Of a DNA stretch of 64,000 bases, positions 45,893 to 56,335 are shown one piece after another. The stretch's first letter is position 1, and each line of letters starts with the position of its first letter. Both the position numbers and the translations under genes were made by a program. This stretch comes from Cyanobium gracile PCC 6307 (GTDB lineage Bacteria > Cyanobacteriota > Cyanobacteriia > PCC-6307 > Cyanobiaceae), in the NCBI RefSeq assembly GCF_000316515.1, contig NC_019675.1, positions 2,319,964 through 2,383,963 on the forward strand, given 5' to 3'. The notes beneath the pieces are model-generated. The model saw only the letters and a program-made list of their open reading frames with translations, was not told where the DNA came from and did no database searches.

Positions 45893-46125
45893 CTCAACTG
45901 ATGGCAGACTTGCGTTGTCTCGGCAAGTATAGTTGGCTTCAGAAGCGTCCGTAGATCGCTGATGAATAGTTCATTCTCGACATCTGTAGATGGTTTCAGC
46001 ACGGCGTACCCTGATGGGCCCACGCATGATTGGACGCTTGCCGGTGCTGAAAGCTGGTTCTAGGCCGGCAGCCCAGAACACCACATCTATTTTCAGGATC
46101 TTGATACATGCTCATGATTGATTAT

Positions 46126-47127
46126 TCAGAATGAGCCCCAATAGCGAAATTGCCTGCTTCTGGAGCTGAGCAATCTGAGGTATAGCCCGAGTCGTAGGGG
46201 ACCGTGCAGAGCCGTAATGAAGAGCTTTTCATGCGGTTTTGGTTGGAATCGGAACAGGTATTCTGAGAAGATCCAGTCCCAGTACCCCCTTGCTGCGAGT
46301 TGTAACCAGTAACCACGAGGCCATGGCCGAGTGACGCGCAAAATCGACTTGACTGCACAGGAGTATTCGAAGAATCTTTGCCTTTCCTTGCTTCGATTGA
46401 CGCTGCCAAGGCTTTCAACCTTGCGAGTAGTCTGATCGTGAAAGCGGAAGCCCGAAAGCTCCCTGGACTCAAAACTCACTAGGCCTGGGGTAAGCATAAG
46501 AAAATGGCACCAGAAGAGCCAATCGCCAGTAAAGCGAGTGCCTCTCGTTGCCTCTGCCAATTTCTTCAGGACGTCACTGGTCGGCTTCAGGAATACCACA
46601 GAACTGGCATTTGCGATGACGTTCCCTCTTGCCATGAAGTTACGGCATAGGTTGCGGCTGCTGAGCAAGAATGAGCTTTTCCAGCGAGTTGAATCAAAGG
46701 TATCAGGCCAGAACTGTTGACCGCTGATCGGATTGCCTTTGCTGTCAATTGCTTTGGTCCTACAGTAAGAAAGCACTCCTCCGTTCTGGAGTGAGGTCAC
46801 CATCTGGTCAAGAAAACTGGTTTCGCATGTGTCATCTGACTCTGCAATCCAGATATATCTTCCCTTCGCCATCAGGATGCCCTGGATCCATTGGGCGCAG
46901 GGACACCCTGAGTTGACTCTGTTCTGCACAAGGCGATGAGGATGTTGGGCGATGATCTCTTGTATCACCCTCGCCGAGTTGTCTTTAGAGGCATCATCAA
47001 GAATGATGAGCTCAAAATCTTGGAACGTCTGGCCAAGAATCGAGTTAAGACGTTCTGCCAAGAAACGTTCATGATTGTAGTTCGGGATGATGACACTCAC
47101 CAAGGGACTCATGGTGTGGCTCTTCAT
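46126..47127 (-). CDS. Glycosyltransferase family 2 (GT-A)
   Basis: 333 residues. VSVIIPNYNHERFLAERLNS is the GT2 opening. FELIILDDASKDNSARVIQE binds the nucleotide sugar, and GRYIWIAESDDTCE contains the DXD-like acidic metal site. The remaining part has the aromatic-rich segment typical of rhamnosyl or galactosyl transferases in capsule loci, but acceptor and donor are not predictable. A+T-rich like copy 2 of the GT4 pair. ATG 47112 (MSPLVSV) is an alternative start. Confidence 0.88.
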   Translation of the reverse strand: MKSHTMSPLVSVIIPNYNHERFLAERLNSILGQTFQDFELIILDDASKDNSARVIQEIIAQHPHRLVQNRVNSGCPCAQWIQGILMAKGRYIWIAESDDTCETSFLDQMVTSLQNGGVLSYCRTKAIDSKGNPISGQQFWPDTFDSTRWKSSFLLSSRNLCRNFMARGNVIANASSVVFLKPTSDVLKKLAEATRGTRFTGDWLFWCHFLMLTPGLVSFESRELSGFRFHDQTTRKVESLGSVNRSKERQRFFEYSCAVKSILRVTRPWPRGYWLQLAARGYWDWIFSEYLFRFQPKPHEKLFITALHGPLRLGLYLRLLSSRSRQFRYWGSF

Positions 47128-47437
47128 CTTCAGAATCCGTGATTTTTCTTCGTGCAGGAACTGTCCAAGGGGGGTGAGCGTCTCATGTCGCTATAATTGC
47201 CTTATGTTTAATTGTTGTAGCTCTGATCGTGGGCGACCTGCTTGTCGCTGCTGCATGATTGGTATGAGTCCATGGTCGTTTTGTGTCATGACATGACTTC
47301 GATGGCGGTCGGACTGGACTTATCAATGAGGTGCTGGAATCCAACACATTCATTCTTTTACTCACCGATCAGGAGCCTGGCAGCCCAATATGGTGATGAT
47401 TCGTGGGCGTTGACCCCCCAGGCATTCCGTTCCTCAG
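47128..47437. other. 310-base divergent intergenic region
   Basis: Separates the minus-strand GT2 gene from plus-strand sdhC, so promoters for both should lie here. It marks the right edge of the A+T-rich glycan patch, with composition returning to GC-rich at about 47.4 kb. A TATAAT string at 47192-47197 on the plus strand lacks a matching -35 box. No gene seen. Confidence 0.45.
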
Positions 47438-48085
47438 ATGATCACCGGATTCTGGATCGCCGTCACCGGCCTGGCCCTGGTGCTCTTTCTGGCCGTGCAC
47501 CTCGGCGGCGTGTCGCTGGCGCTCCTGGATTCGGAGGGGTTTGAACGCTACGCCGCCTCGCTGCACCAGCAGGGCTGGCTTCCGTGGCTCGAGGTCGCCC
47601 TGCTCGGGGCCGCCCTGGCCCATCCCCTGCTCTCGCTGCACCGGGCCCACCTCAATCGCCGGGCCCGCGGGCCGGTGGCCGGCCCCCTGCGCAGCCGCCG
47701 CCAGGGGCCCTGGGAGTCCGTGGCGGCCCTGGCAGGCCGGGCCATCCCCTGGAGCGGTTCGCTGCTGCTGCTGTTTCTCCTCCTGCACCTCGCCCAGCTG
47801 CGCTGGCCGCGGCCCGCGGCGGGGGCTGAGCTGGCCGCCCTGATGGAGGTGCTGGAAGCGCCCTGGTGCCTGGCCCTGTATGGGGCCGCCGGAGTCGCGG
47901 CGGGTCTGCACCTGATCCACGGCACCGAGAGCGCCGTGCGCCGCCTGGGTCTGATCGAGCCCGCCCATGCGGTGGCCCTGCGGCTGGGCGGCAGGGGCCT
48001 GGCCCTGCTGCTCGGGGCGGGGTTCACCCTGGTCCCCATCGCCCTGGTGCTGCGGCCCGCGGCCCCGCCCCTGGCCGGCGGATGA
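47438..48085 (+). CDS. sdhC: Succinate dehydrogenase/fumarate reductase cytochrome b-type membrane anchor
   Basis: 215 residues with five predicted helices and conserved histidines in or near the membrane: [32 protein letters not shown] and [11 protein letters not shown]. That is the pattern of the single-subunit di-heme anchor of B-type SQR/FRD complexes. Context is decisive: its stop overlaps the sdhA start (ATGA at 48082-48085). Confidence 0.82.
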   Translation: MITGFWIAVTGLALVLFLAVHLGGVSLALLDSEGFERYAASLHQQGWLPWLEVALLGAALAHPLLSLHRAHLNRRARGPVAGPLRSRRQGPWESVAALAGRAIPWSGSLLLLFLLLHLAQLRWPRPAAGAELAALMEVLEAPWCLALYGAAGVAAGLHLIHGTESAVRRLGLIEPAHAVALRLGGRGLALLLGAGFTLVPIALVLRPAAPPLAGG

Positions 48086-50004
48086 GCACGCCGATGCGGC
48101 TGGATCCGCGCCTGCCCGAGGGCCCCGTCGCCACCGCCTGGCAGCGGTGCCGGGAGACCTTGCCGCTGATCAGCCCCAACCGCAAGCAGGGGCTGCGGAT
48201 CCTGGTGGTGGGCAGCGGCCTGGCGGGGGCTTCGGCGGCCGCCAGCCTGGCCGAGCAGGGCTACCGGGTTCAGGTGCTGACCTACCACGACAGCCCGCGC
48301 CGGGCCCATTCCGTGGCCGCCCAGGGGGGCATCAACGCCGCCCGTAACTACGCCAACGACGGCGACAGCGTCGAGCGCCTGTTCCGCGACACGGTGAAGG
48401 GCGGCGATTTCCGCGCCCGGGAAGCCGGCTGCCACCGGCTGGCCGAGATCAGCGGGTCGATCATCGACCAGTGTGTGGCCCAGGGGGTGCCCTTCGCCCG
48501 GGAGTACGGCGGCACCCTCGCCAACCGCAGCTTCGGCGGCGCCCTGGTGAGCCGCACCTTCTACGCCCGCGGCCAGACGGGCCAACAGCTGCTCTACGGC
48601 GCCTACCAGGCGATGCTGCGCCAGGTGGCCGCCGGGCGGGTGGAGCTGCTCTGCCGCCGCGACATGCTCGACCTGATCGTCCATGACGGCAGGGCCAGGG
48701 GGGTGGTCTGCCGCCACCAGCTCACCGGCGCCCTCGAGGTGCTCCGTGCCGATGCGGTGCTGCTCGCCACCGGTGGCTATTCGAACGTCTACTACCTCTC
48801 CACCAATGCCCTGAAGTCGAACGCCACGGCGATCTGGCAGGCCCATCGGCGGGGAGCCTGGTTCGCCAACCCCTGCTTCACCCAGATCCACCCCACTTGC
48901 ATCCCCAGCGGCGACGTCCACCAGAGCAAGCTCACCCTGATGAGCGAGAGCCTGCGCAACGACGGCCGGATCTGGCTGCCGCTGCGCCCCGGCGACGACC
49001 GGCCGCCGGCGGCGATTCCGGAGGCGGAGCGGGACTACTTCCTCGAGCGCCAGTACCCCAGCTACGGCAATCTGGTGCCGCGGGATCTGGCCTCACGCCG
49101 CGCCCGCGAGCTCTGCCTGGAGGGCCGGGGCGTCGGGCCCGGGGGGCGTTCGGTCTACCTCGATCTGGCCGGGGCCATTGCCCGGGACGGCACCGAGGCG
49201 ATCGACGCCCGCTACGGGAACCTGCTGGAGATGTACGAGCGAATCACGGGCGACGACCCCAGAGCCACGCCGATGCGGATCTATCCCGCCCCCCACTACA
49301 CGATGGGGGGGCTGTGGGTCGACTATCACCTGATGAGCACGGTGCCGGGGCTGTTCGTGCTCGGGGAGGCCAACTTTTCCGAGCACGGGGCCAACCGGCT
49401 CGGGGCCAGTGCCCTGATGCAGGCCCTGGCCGATGGTTACTTCATCGCCCCGGCGACGGTCACGGGCTGGCTGGCCGGCGCCGGTGCCGGTGTCCTGGCG
49501 GACGACCACCCGGCCTGCCGGGAGGCGGTGGCGGCCGTGGAGGCGCGCATCGGCGCTCTGCGACGCACGGGGGGGACCCAGCCCGTGGATGTCTTCCACC
49601 GCCGGCTGGGCCACCTGATGATCGACGCCTGCGGCATCAGCCGTCGCGCCGATCGCCTCACGGCGGCGCTCGGAGAGCTGGAGGCCCTGCGCCAGGACTT
49701 CCTCGGGGATCTGCGCCTCCCGGACCAGGACGGTGTGGTCGACGGCGAGCTGGAGAAGGCCCTGCGGCTGGAGGACTTCATCGGGCTGGCGGATCTGATG
49801 CTGCGGGACGCCCTGGCGCGGCAGGAATCCTGCGGCGCCCACTTCCGCGAGGACCATCAGACCCCGGACGGGGAAGCCCTGCGGGACGACGAGCGCTTCG
49901 CCCACATCGCGTCCTGGGAGCACCGGCCCGGAGCCACCCCCCTGCGCCACTGCGAGCCCCTCACCTACCGATCCGTTGTGCCGGGACCGCGAAGCTACGG
50001 CTGA
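48082..50004 (+). CDS. sdhA: Succinate dehydrogenase/fumarate reductase flavoprotein subunit
   Basis: 640 residues. The FAD motif [20 protein letters not shown] lies near residue 40. The flavinylation segment [16 protein letters not shown] lies near 75. The dicarboxylate site includes HPTCIP near 275 and [15 protein letters not shown] near 405, then [20 protein letters not shown] near 430. Translationally coupled to sdhC. Domain order and length match B-type enzymes. The C-terminal 44 bases overlap the inverted GGDEF-EAL gene; the iron-sulfur subunit lies 2 kb further on. Confidence 0.94.
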   Translation: MSTPMRLDPRLPEGPVATAWQRCRETLPLISPNRKQGLRILVVGSGLAGASAAASLAEQGYRVQVLTYHDSPRRAHSVAAQGGINAARNYANDGDSVERLFRDTVKGGDFRAREAGCHRLAEISGSIIDQCVAQGVPFAREYGGTLANRSFGGALVSRTFYARGQTGQQLLYGAYQAMLRQVAAGRVELLCRRDMLDLIVHDGRARGVVCRHQLTGALEVLRADAVLLATGGYSNVYYLSTNALKSNATAIWQAHRRGAWFANPCFTQIHPTCIPSGDVHQSKLTLMSESLRNDGRIWLPLRPGDDRPPAAIPEAERDYFLERQYPSYGNLVPRDLASRRARELCLEGRGVGPGGRSVYLDLAGAIARDGTEAIDARYGNLLEMYERITGDDPRATPMRIYPAPHYTMGGLWVDYHLMSTVPGLFVLGEANFSEHGANRLGASALMQALADGYFIAPATVTGWLAGAGAGVLADDHPACREAVAAVEARIGALRRTGGTQPVDVFHRRLGHLMIDACGISRRADRLTAALGELEALRQDFLGDLRLPDQDGVVDGELEKALRLEDFIGLADLMLRDALARQESCGAHFREDHQTPDGEALRDDERFAHIASWEHRPGATPLRHCEPLTYRSVVPGPRSYG

Positions 50005-51736
50005 GCGGCTCGGGCCGGCCGAAGAGGAACCCCTGACCATGGTCGCAGCCCATGGCGAGCAGGCCTTCGTGCTGCTCGGCGGTCTCGATGCCTTCGGCGA
50101 TCAGGCCCAGCCCCAGGTCGTGGGAGAGGCGGATCATGGCATCGAGCACCACGGCCTTGCGGTGGTCGTTGAGAAAATCGGCGACGAAACTGCGGTCGAC
50201 CTTGATGGAGTCGATCGGCAGCCGCGCCAGCCACGACATGCTGGAGTATCCCGTGCCGAAGTCATCGAGATGCACCTTGACGCCGGCCTCCCGTAACAGG
50301 CTCAGCTCGCAGGTGGCCAGTTCGGGGTGTTCGATCAGGATGCTTTCGGTCACCTCGATCACGGTCCAGCTGGGATCGACCCCGATCCGCTCTGCCTGGG
50401 TGAGGAAGTAATCGCTGAGGCCGCTTTCCTTCAGCTGCAGGGGACTCACATTGATCGCCATGGTGACCTCCGAGCCCCCGGCGCGGAGCTCGGCGAGGTG
50501 CCGGAGGGCTTCGCTGATCACCCAGCGGCCGATGGGCAGGATTAGGGCCGTGCGTTCGGCGAGGGGGATGAATTCCGAGGGGCTGGCGATCGGCGCCGTG
50601 ATGGCACCGAGGCGCAGCAGCGCCTCCATTCCCACCACCGTCCGATCCTCCAGCCCGACGATCGGCTGATAGGCGAGAAACATGGCCTCATGCTGGATCG
50701 CCTCCTCCAGCTGATGGCGCAGATGGATGTTCTTCCGAACTCTCTTGTCGATGGAGGAATGGTAAAAGGCGATGTGCTGGTCGTTGGTCTTGGCTTCGTA
50801 CATCGCCAGATCCGCCCGCCGAATCAACTCATCGACGGAGATGTCCGGATCGTCCGAGATGGTGATGCCGATGCTCATCGACGGGCGGATCGTGTGGTCT
50901 TCCACCGACCACGCCTGGCCGACGGCGTCGTTGAGGCGCATCGCCAGCTGCAGGGCATCGGCCTCCGTGAAGATGCCCATCGTGAGGACGACGAACTCGT
51001 CACCACCGAGGCGAGAGAGAATGTCACCGAAACGCAGGGAACGCTGCAGCCGGCGGCCGATCTCGATCAGCAGGTCATCGCCGATCTGATGGCCGTGCAG
51101 GTCGTTGATCTCCTTGAAATTGTTGAGATCGCAGAACAGGATGCTGATCCGGCCACCACTCTGGCGCTGGGTCTTGAGGGCGGCGCGGATGCTCACGTGG
51201 AGCCCGCGGCGGTTGGGAAGGCCGGTGACCGGACACTCCATCACCTTGGTGGCCAGGGCGAGGCGTTCCAGTTCCAGAGCCCGGTTCAGGTTCTCGGTCT
51301 GCTGGCGGCGTCGCTCGATCCGCTCGGCCTCGACCCGCAGCTGCTCGTAGGAGAGCATGGCGCTGACGTCCCGGAAGCAGAAGATCAGCGGCCGCAGCCG
51401 CTCGCTGCGGATCGGCTTCCACTCGATCTCGATGGCCCGCAGCTTGCTGCGGGCCAGCACCCGGGTGAAGTGCCCCCCCAGGTCACCGCCGGCGAGCACC
51501 AGCTCCGGGTTGAGCAGGGGGGCGCTGTCGCAGTCGCGGGGCAGCTGGTCGTAGATCGATTCGCCCAGGACCGCCGGGGGCGTGCGGTCCACCAGCTGGG
51601 CGTAGCTGGCGTTGCACCACAGCACCCGCCCCTCGCAACTGGTGATCACCAGGGCATCGCTGATCGTGCCGAGGGCCGCCTCGAGACGGCCCATCGACCG
51701 GCGAAGTTCCACGACAAGTTTGCGGTGGTCGTTCAC
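49961..51736 (-). CDS. PAS-GGDEF-EAL cyclic-di-GMP enzyme
   Basis: 591 residues, soluble. A PAS sensor domain lies at about 15-125, starting [21 protein letters not shown] coiled linker follows, then GGDEF at about 170-335 with intact [12 protein letters not shown] and an inhibitory I-site RFGD five residues before it. The EAL domain lies at about 350-590 with MEALLRL, the metal-binding [20 protein letters not shown] and VIAEGIE-type [11 protein letters not shown]. Both active sites look complete, so it may make or break c-di-GMP depending on the PAS signal. It sits inverted between sdhA and sdhB. Confidence 0.93.
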   Translation of the reverse strand: MNDHRKLVVELRRSMGRLEAALGTISDALVITSCEGRVLWCNASYAQLVDRTPPAVLGESIYDQLPRDCDSAPLLNPELVLAGGDLGGHFTRVLARSKLRAIEIEWKPIRSERLRPLIFCFRDVSAMLSYEQLRVEAERIERRRQQTENLNRALELERLALATKVMECPVTGLPNRRGLHVSIRAALKTQRQSGGRISILFCDLNNFKEINDLHGHQIGDDLLIEIGRRLQRSLRFGDILSRLGGDEFVVLTMGIFTEADALQLAMRLNDAVGQAWSVEDHTIRPSMSIGITISDDPDISVDELIRRADLAMYEAKTNDQHIAFYHSSIDKRVRKNIHLRHQLEEAIQHEAMFLAYQPIVGLEDRTVVGMEALLRLGAITAPIASPSEFIPLAERTALILPIGRWVISEALRHLAELRAGGSEVTMAINVSPLQLKESGLSDYFLTQAERIGVDPSWTVIEVTESILIEHPELATCELSLLREAGVKVHLDDFGTGYSSMSWLARLPIDSIKVDRSFVADFLNDHRKAVVLDAMIRLSHDLGLGLIAEGIETAEQHEGLLAMGCDHGQGFLFGRPEPLSRSFAVPAQRIGR

Positions 51737-51956
51737 GGGTCGTTTACGCGGCAGCAGGGACCCGATCGGGCATGGGGGCCGTAACCCTATTTCTGAAAAT
51801 TAACTGAAGTCTTGCATCTTTCGCCCAGCCACCGGGGCCATGGCCGCAGGGATGAAGCGGAACGACAACATCCCCGCCGCCTGAGCAGCAGAATCTGGGT
51901 CGACCCCGGTGCCTTCCGGGGCTCGCCGACGGCAGCCCCATGCCACCGCCGTTCCC

Positions 51957-52700
51957 ATGCCGACCGTTTCCCTCACCCTGAGGATCTGGCGCCAGGCCGG
52001 TCCCGACCAGCCCGGTGGCTTCGAGGTCCATGCGCTCGAAGCGATGTCCACCGACCTCTCCCTGCTCGAAGCCCTCGACCTGCTCAACGAGCGCCTGATC
52101 GCCGCCGGCGGACGACCGGTGGGCTTTGAGCACGACTGTCGCGAGGGCATCTGCGGGTCCTGCGGCTTTCTCGTCAACGGCCAGGCCCAGGGGCCCCAGC
52201 GGGCGACGAGCGTCTGCCAGCTCTACCTGCGCCAGTTCCGCGACGGCGCCGAGCTGACGCTGGAGCCGTTCCGCGCCCGGGCCTTCCCCGTGCTGCAGGA
52301 CCTGGCGGTGGACCGTTCCGCCTTCGACCGGATCATCGCCAGCGGCGGCTACTGCTCCATCAACACCGGCAGCGCTCCGGAAGCCAACGCCCTGCTGATC
52401 GGCCGGGAGCAGGCGGCCCAGGCCTTCGACGCCGCCACCTGCATCGGCTGCGGCGCCTGCGTGGCCAGCTGCCGCAACGCCTCCGCCAGCCTGTTCGTGG
52501 CGGCCAAGCTGGCGCACCTGGGCCAGCTGCCCCAGGGCCAGCCGGAGCGCAGGGACCGTGCCCAGGCCATGCAGGACCGGATGGTCAGCGAGGGCTTCGG
52601 CAGTTGCAGCAGCCATCTGGAATGCGAGGCCGCCTGCCCCAAGCAGATCTCCGCCGACTGGATCAGCTGGATGCACCGCGAATCCTGGCGGCGCCCCTGA
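51957..52700 (+). CDS. sdhB: Succinate dehydrogenase/fumarate reductase iron-sulfur subunit
   Basis: 247 residues. The [2Fe-2S] ligands are in HDCREGICGSCGF near residue 62 with the distal Cys in SVCQLYLRQ. The C-terminal ferredoxin-like part has CIGCGACVASCRNAS near 163 and CEAACPKQI near 222 for the 4Fe-4S and 3Fe-4S clusters. I use ATG 51957; an in-frame GTG at 51909 would add 16 unlikely residues. Separated from sdhCA by the inverted GGDEF-EAL gene, so it needs its own promoter within about 220 bases upstream. Confidence 0.92.
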   Translation: MPTVSLTLRIWRQAGPDQPGGFEVHALEAMSTDLSLLEALDLLNERLIAAGGRPVGFEHDCREGICGSCGFLVNGQAQGPQRATSVCQLYLRQFRDGAELTLEPFRARAFPVLQDLAVDRSAFDRIIASGGYCSINTGSAPEANALLIGREQAAQAFDAATCIGCGACVASCRNASASLFVAAKLAHLGQLPQGQPERRDRAQAMQDRMVSEGFGSCSSHLECEAACPKQISADWISWMHRESWRRP

Positions 52701-52704
52701 GCTC

Positions 52705-53796
52705 TCAGACCCCGGCTGCGCCGCAGTGCCGGGCGATCACCCCCTCCTCATCGGCAGGGATCTGCAGCAGCTCGAACGGCGCCAGCCAGCCGAGCGTGTC
52801 CTCCAGCTCCCGCTTCAGTGCCCCATCGTGCTCGCCGATGCCGCCGGTGAGGGCGATCACGTCGGCCCCGCCCAGGCTGGCGGCCATGGCCCCGATGCCC
52901 TGCAGCAGCTGGTGGCGGAACACCGCGATCGCCAGCTGGGCACCGGCGTGGCCTTCGGCGGCGGCCTGGCGCAGGTCCTTCATGCTGGCACTGAGCCCCG
53001 AGAGGCCCAGCAGCCCGCTCTCCTGCTGCAGCGCGTGGTCGAGTTCCTCGGCCGTGACGCCCCGGCGCAGCTGGTGCAGCAGCAGGCCGGGGTCGAGGGA
53101 GCCGCTGCGGGTGGCCATCACCAGCCCCTCCAGGGGCGTGTAGCCCATGGTGGTGGCGATGCTGCGGCCCCCCCGGATGGCGCAGAGGGAACAGCCGGCC
53201 CCGAGGTGGCAGCTGATCAGCCGCAGGTCTTCACCCCGGCGGGCCACGGTTTCGGCCACGTGCTGGTGGTTGAGGCCGTGGAAGCCGAAGCGCCGCAGGC
53301 CCTCGGCGCGCCAGCGGGCCGGGATCGCGTAGGTGCGGGCGGCCTCCGGCAGGGTGCCGTGGAAGGCCGTGTCGAAGCAGGCCCACTGCGTGATTTCTGG
53401 TTGCCAGCGGCTCAGCCAGCGCATCACCCGCAGGGCCGGACCGTTGTGCAGCGGCGCCAGCGGCACCAGCTCCTCCAGGACCGCCAGCAGCGCGGCGTCG
53501 AGCCGGACCGGGGCCGTGAACCGCTCACCCCCGTGGACGACCCGGTGGCCGGCGACGGTGAGCCCGGCGACCCGGCCGGCCAGGGCGCCGGGCAGCCAGG
53601 CGTCCAGCACGGCCTCCAGGCGCTCCTCCGGGGCCACCCCCTCCGCGGCGCCGACGCTCCAGCTGCGCTGGTCCCGCCACAGGGCTTCCCCTGAGCGGGT
53701 GTGCACGGAGACCTTGAGGCTGGAGCTGCCGGCGTTGAGCACCAGCACCTCGCCGGCCGCCGCGTCAGCCACCGCCGCCGTCGCCGGCTCCGTCAT
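52705..53796 (-). CDS. ackA: Acetate kinase
   Basis: 363 residues from ATG 53796. VLVLNAGSSSLKVSVH is the N-terminal phosphate-binding motif, AGHRVVHGGERF lies near residue 75, FDTAFHGTLPEAARTYAIP near 130, FHGLNHQHVAE near 160 and ALTGGIGEHD near 320. The ATG overlaps the xfp stop (ATGA, 53793-53796), so it is translated with phosphoketolase and turns acetyl phosphate into acetate plus ATP. A longer start at 53829 exists but would overlap xfp. Somewhat shorter than the usual ~400 residues. Confidence 0.94.
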   Translation of the reverse strand: MTEPATAAVADAAAGEVLVLNAGSSSLKVSVHTRSGEALWRDQRSWSVGAAEGVAPEERLEAVLDAWLPGALAGRVAGLTVAGHRVVHGGERFTAPVRLDAALLAVLEELVPLAPLHNGPALRVMRWLSRWQPEITQWACFDTAFHGTLPEAARTYAIPARWRAEGLRRFGFHGLNHQHVAETVARRGEDLRLISCHLGAGCSLCAIRGGRSIATTMGYTPLEGLVMATRSGSLDPGLLLHQLRRGVTAEELDHALQQESGLLGLSGLSASMKDLRQAAAEGHAGAQLAIAVFRHQLLQGIGAMAASLGGADVIALTGGIGEHDGALKRELEDTLGWLAPFELLQIPADEEGVIARHCGAAGV

Positions 53797-56234
53797 CCGT
53801 GGGGGGCCGACGGGGGCGCCCAGCGCCATTCGGTCACCTCCGGGGCATCAGTGCCGTGGGTGTGGGCGTAGGCCCGGTGGGAGAGGATCGCATCCTGCAT
53901 CCGTTCCTTGACGTGGGCGGCGCGGGAGCGCAGGAAGGGCACCCGGTTGACCACGTCGATGACCAGATTGAAGCGATCGATCTGGTTGTTCATCGCCAGC
54001 TCGAGGGGCGTGTTGATGTTGCCCTTCTCCTTGTACCCGCGCACGTGGATGTTGGCGTGGTTGGTGCGGCGGTAGGTGAGCCGGTGGATGAGCCAGGGGT
54101 AGCCGTGGAAGTTGAAGATCACCGGACGGTCGGCGGTGAACAGGGTGTCGAAATCCTTGTCGCTCAGACCATGGGGATGCTCGTTCGGTTCGGTGAGGGC
54201 GAACAGCTTGACCACGTTGATCACCCGGATGCGCAGCTTCGGGATCTCCCTGCGCAGGATCTCCACCGCCGCCAGCGTTTCCTTGGTGGGGATGTCGCCG
54301 GCGCAGGCCATCACCACGTCCGGTTCATCCAGCTCGACCCCGCAGTCGTCGTTGCTGGCCCAGCCGACGATGCTGACCCCCTTGGCCACATGGCGCCGGG
54401 CCTGCTCCAGGGTGAAGTACTGCAGGTGCTTCTGCTTGTCGGAGACGATGATGTTGCAGACGTTGGTTTCCTGCAGGGCCTCCTCCGCCACCGCCAGCAG
54501 GCAGTTGGCGTCGGCCGGCAGATACACCCGCACCACGTCACCGCTCTTGTTGCCGGCCAGGTCGATGAAGCCGGGGTCCTGGTGGGTGAAGCCGTTGTGG
54601 TCCTGGCGCCACACCGTGGAGGAGATCAGGCAGTTCCAGGGGCCGATCGGGGCACGCCAGGTGGCGTGCAGCAGGCAGGATTCCAGCCATTTGGCGTGCT
54701 GGTTGAACATCGAGGCGATCACGTGGGCGAAGGCCTCGTAGGTGTGGAAGAAGCCGTAGCGCCCGGTGAGCAGGTAGCCCTCCATCATCCCCACCAGGGT
54801 GTGCTCGCTGAGCATCTCCACCACCCGTCCGCTGCGGGCCAGCTCACTGCCGTTGAGGTCCTCCGGCAGGAAGTCCTCCATCCACACCTTCTTGCTCACT
54901 TCGTAGATGGCCTGCAGCCGGTTGGAGGCGGTTTCGTCAGGACCGAACACCCGCATGGACACGGGATTCGACCGGATGAGGTCGCGCAGCAGCTCGCCGA
55001 GCGGGTAGGTGTTCTCCACCTGGATGGTGCCGGGGGCCGCCACCTCCACCGCGTAGTCCTCCAGCGGCGGGAACTGCAGTTTGCGGCGCAGGAGGCCGCC
55101 GTTGGCATGGGGGTTGGAGCCCATGCGCCGCGTTCCCTGCGGGGAGAGCGCCTGCAGCTCCGGCCGCAGGGTGCCGTTCCCGTCGAACAGTTCCCAGGGC
55201 CGGTAGCTCTTCAGCCACTCCTCCAGCAGCTGCAGTTCCTCGGGATCGGTGTTCGGCGCCGCCAGGGGCACCTGGTGAGCGCGCCAGAACCCCTCCAGTT
55301 TCTTGCCGTGCAGGGTGGCCGGCCCGGTCCAGCCCTTGGGAGAGCGCAGCACGATCATCGGCCAGGCGGGGCGGACCGCATCGCCGCTGGCGCGCGCCTC
55401 AGCCCGGATCTGCAGGATGCGCCCGATCGCCTGGTCCATGGCGGCGGCCATGGCCCGGTGCATGGCCATCGGCTCGTGGCCTTCGACGAAGATCGGCTCC
55501 CAGCCGTAACCCCGCATCAGGTTGGCGAGCTCCTCATGGGGGATGCGGGCCAGCAGGGTGGGGTTGGCGATCTTGTAGCCGTTGAGGTGCAGCACCGGCA
55601 GCACCGCCCCATCGTCGATCGGATTGAGGAACTTGTTGATGTGCCAGGAGGTGGCCAGGGGGCCGGTCTCCGCTTCGCCATCGCCCACGCAGGCCAGGGC
55701 GATCAGGTCGGGGTTGTCGAACACCGCCCCGCAGGCGTGGGAGAGCACATAGCCGAGTTCGCCGCCCTCGTGGATCGAACCGGGGGTTTCCGGGGTGCAG
55801 TGGCTGCCGATGTGGCCGGGGAAGGAGAACTGCTTGAAGAAGCGGCGCATCCCCTCGCTGTCCCGGCTCTTGTCCGGATACACCTCGCTGTAGCTGCCGT
55901 CGAGGTAGGTGGGCCCCAGCACGCCGGGTGCGCCATGGCCCGGTCCCGACAGGTAGATCATGTCGAGGTCGTGGCGGCGGATCACCCGGTTGGCATGGGC
56001 CCAGAGGAAGGCCTGGCCGGGAGACGATCCCCAGTGGCCCAGCAGCCGCGCCTTGACGTGCTCATGGCGCAGAGGTTCGGCCAGCAGGGGGTTGGCGCGC
56101 AGGTAGATCATGCCCACCGCCAGGTAGTTGGCGGCGCGCCACCAGGCGTCGATCAGGGACAGCTCCTGCTCCAGTTCCGGCGTCATGGCCTGGGCCTCGA
56201 TGGGGGCCATCGTCGAGATGGTCATGGCCGTCAC
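53793..56234 (-). CDS. xfp: Xylulose-5-phosphate/fructose-6-phosphate phosphoketolase
   Basis: 813-residue thiamine-diphosphate enzyme splitting Xu5P or F6P to acetyl phosphate. LGHWGSSPGQAFLWAHANRV near residue 65, SGPGHGAPGVLGPTYLDGSY near 95, ThDP-binding CVGDGEAETGPLATSWHINK near 185, and the C-terminal HGYPWLIHRLTYRRTNHANI, then HVRGYKEKGNINTPLELA, are all diagnostic. Coupled with ackA it gives a glycolytic bypass yielding acetate or acetyl-CoA. A second ATG three codons in (MTISTM) is possible. Confidence 0.96.
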   Translation of the reverse strand: MTAMTISTMAPIEAQAMTPELEQELSLIDAWWRAANYLAVGMIYLRANPLLAEPLRHEHVKARLLGHWGSSPGQAFLWAHANRVIRRHDLDMIYLSGPGHGAPGVLGPTYLDGSYSEVYPDKSRDSEGMRRFFKQFSFPGHIGSHCTPETPGSIHEGGELGYVLSHACGAVFDNPDLIALACVGDGEAETGPLATSWHINKFLNPIDDGAVLPVLHLNGYKIANPTLLARIPHEELANLMRGYGWEPIFVEGHEPMAMHRAMAAAMDQAIGRILQIRAEARASGDAVRPAWPMIVLRSPKGWTGPATLHGKKLEGFWRAHQVPLAAPNTDPEELQLLEEWLKSYRPWELFDGNGTLRPELQALSPQGTRRMGSNPHANGGLLRRKLQFPPLEDYAVEVAAPGTIQVENTYPLGELLRDLIRSNPVSMRVFGPDETASNRLQAIYEVSKKVWMEDFLPEDLNGSELARSGRVVEMLSEHTLVGMMEGYLLTGRYGFFHTYEAFAHVIASMFNQHAKWLESCLLHATWRAPIGPWNCLISSTVWRQDHNGFTHQDPGFIDLAGNKSGDVVRVYLPADANCLLAVAEEALQETNVCNIIVSDKQKHLQYFTLEQARRHVAKGVSIVGWASNDDCGVELDEPDVVMACAGDIPTKETLAAVEILRREIPKLRIRVINVVKLFALTEPNEHPHGLSDKDFDTLFTADRPVIFNFHGYPWLIHRLTYRRTNHANIHVRGYKEKGNINTPLELAMNNQIDRFNLVIDVVNRVPFLRSRAAHVKERMQDAILSHRAYAHTHGTDAPEVTEWRWAPPSAPHG

Positions 56235-56335
56235 ATGCAGGGGGCTGTGATCTCAACTTTCGCCTGCCTGCGTGGAAACGCAGGTGTTTCGACGACCGAG
56301 CCGGTCGGGGGTCGGGAATCCGACATGGACCGCCC

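Noticed and set aside
47192-47197. A perfect TATAAT as the sdhC promoter -10 box.
   Set aside because: The position where a -35 box should lie is a G run, there is no extended -10, and sdhC starts about 240 bases away; not enough to call a promoter.
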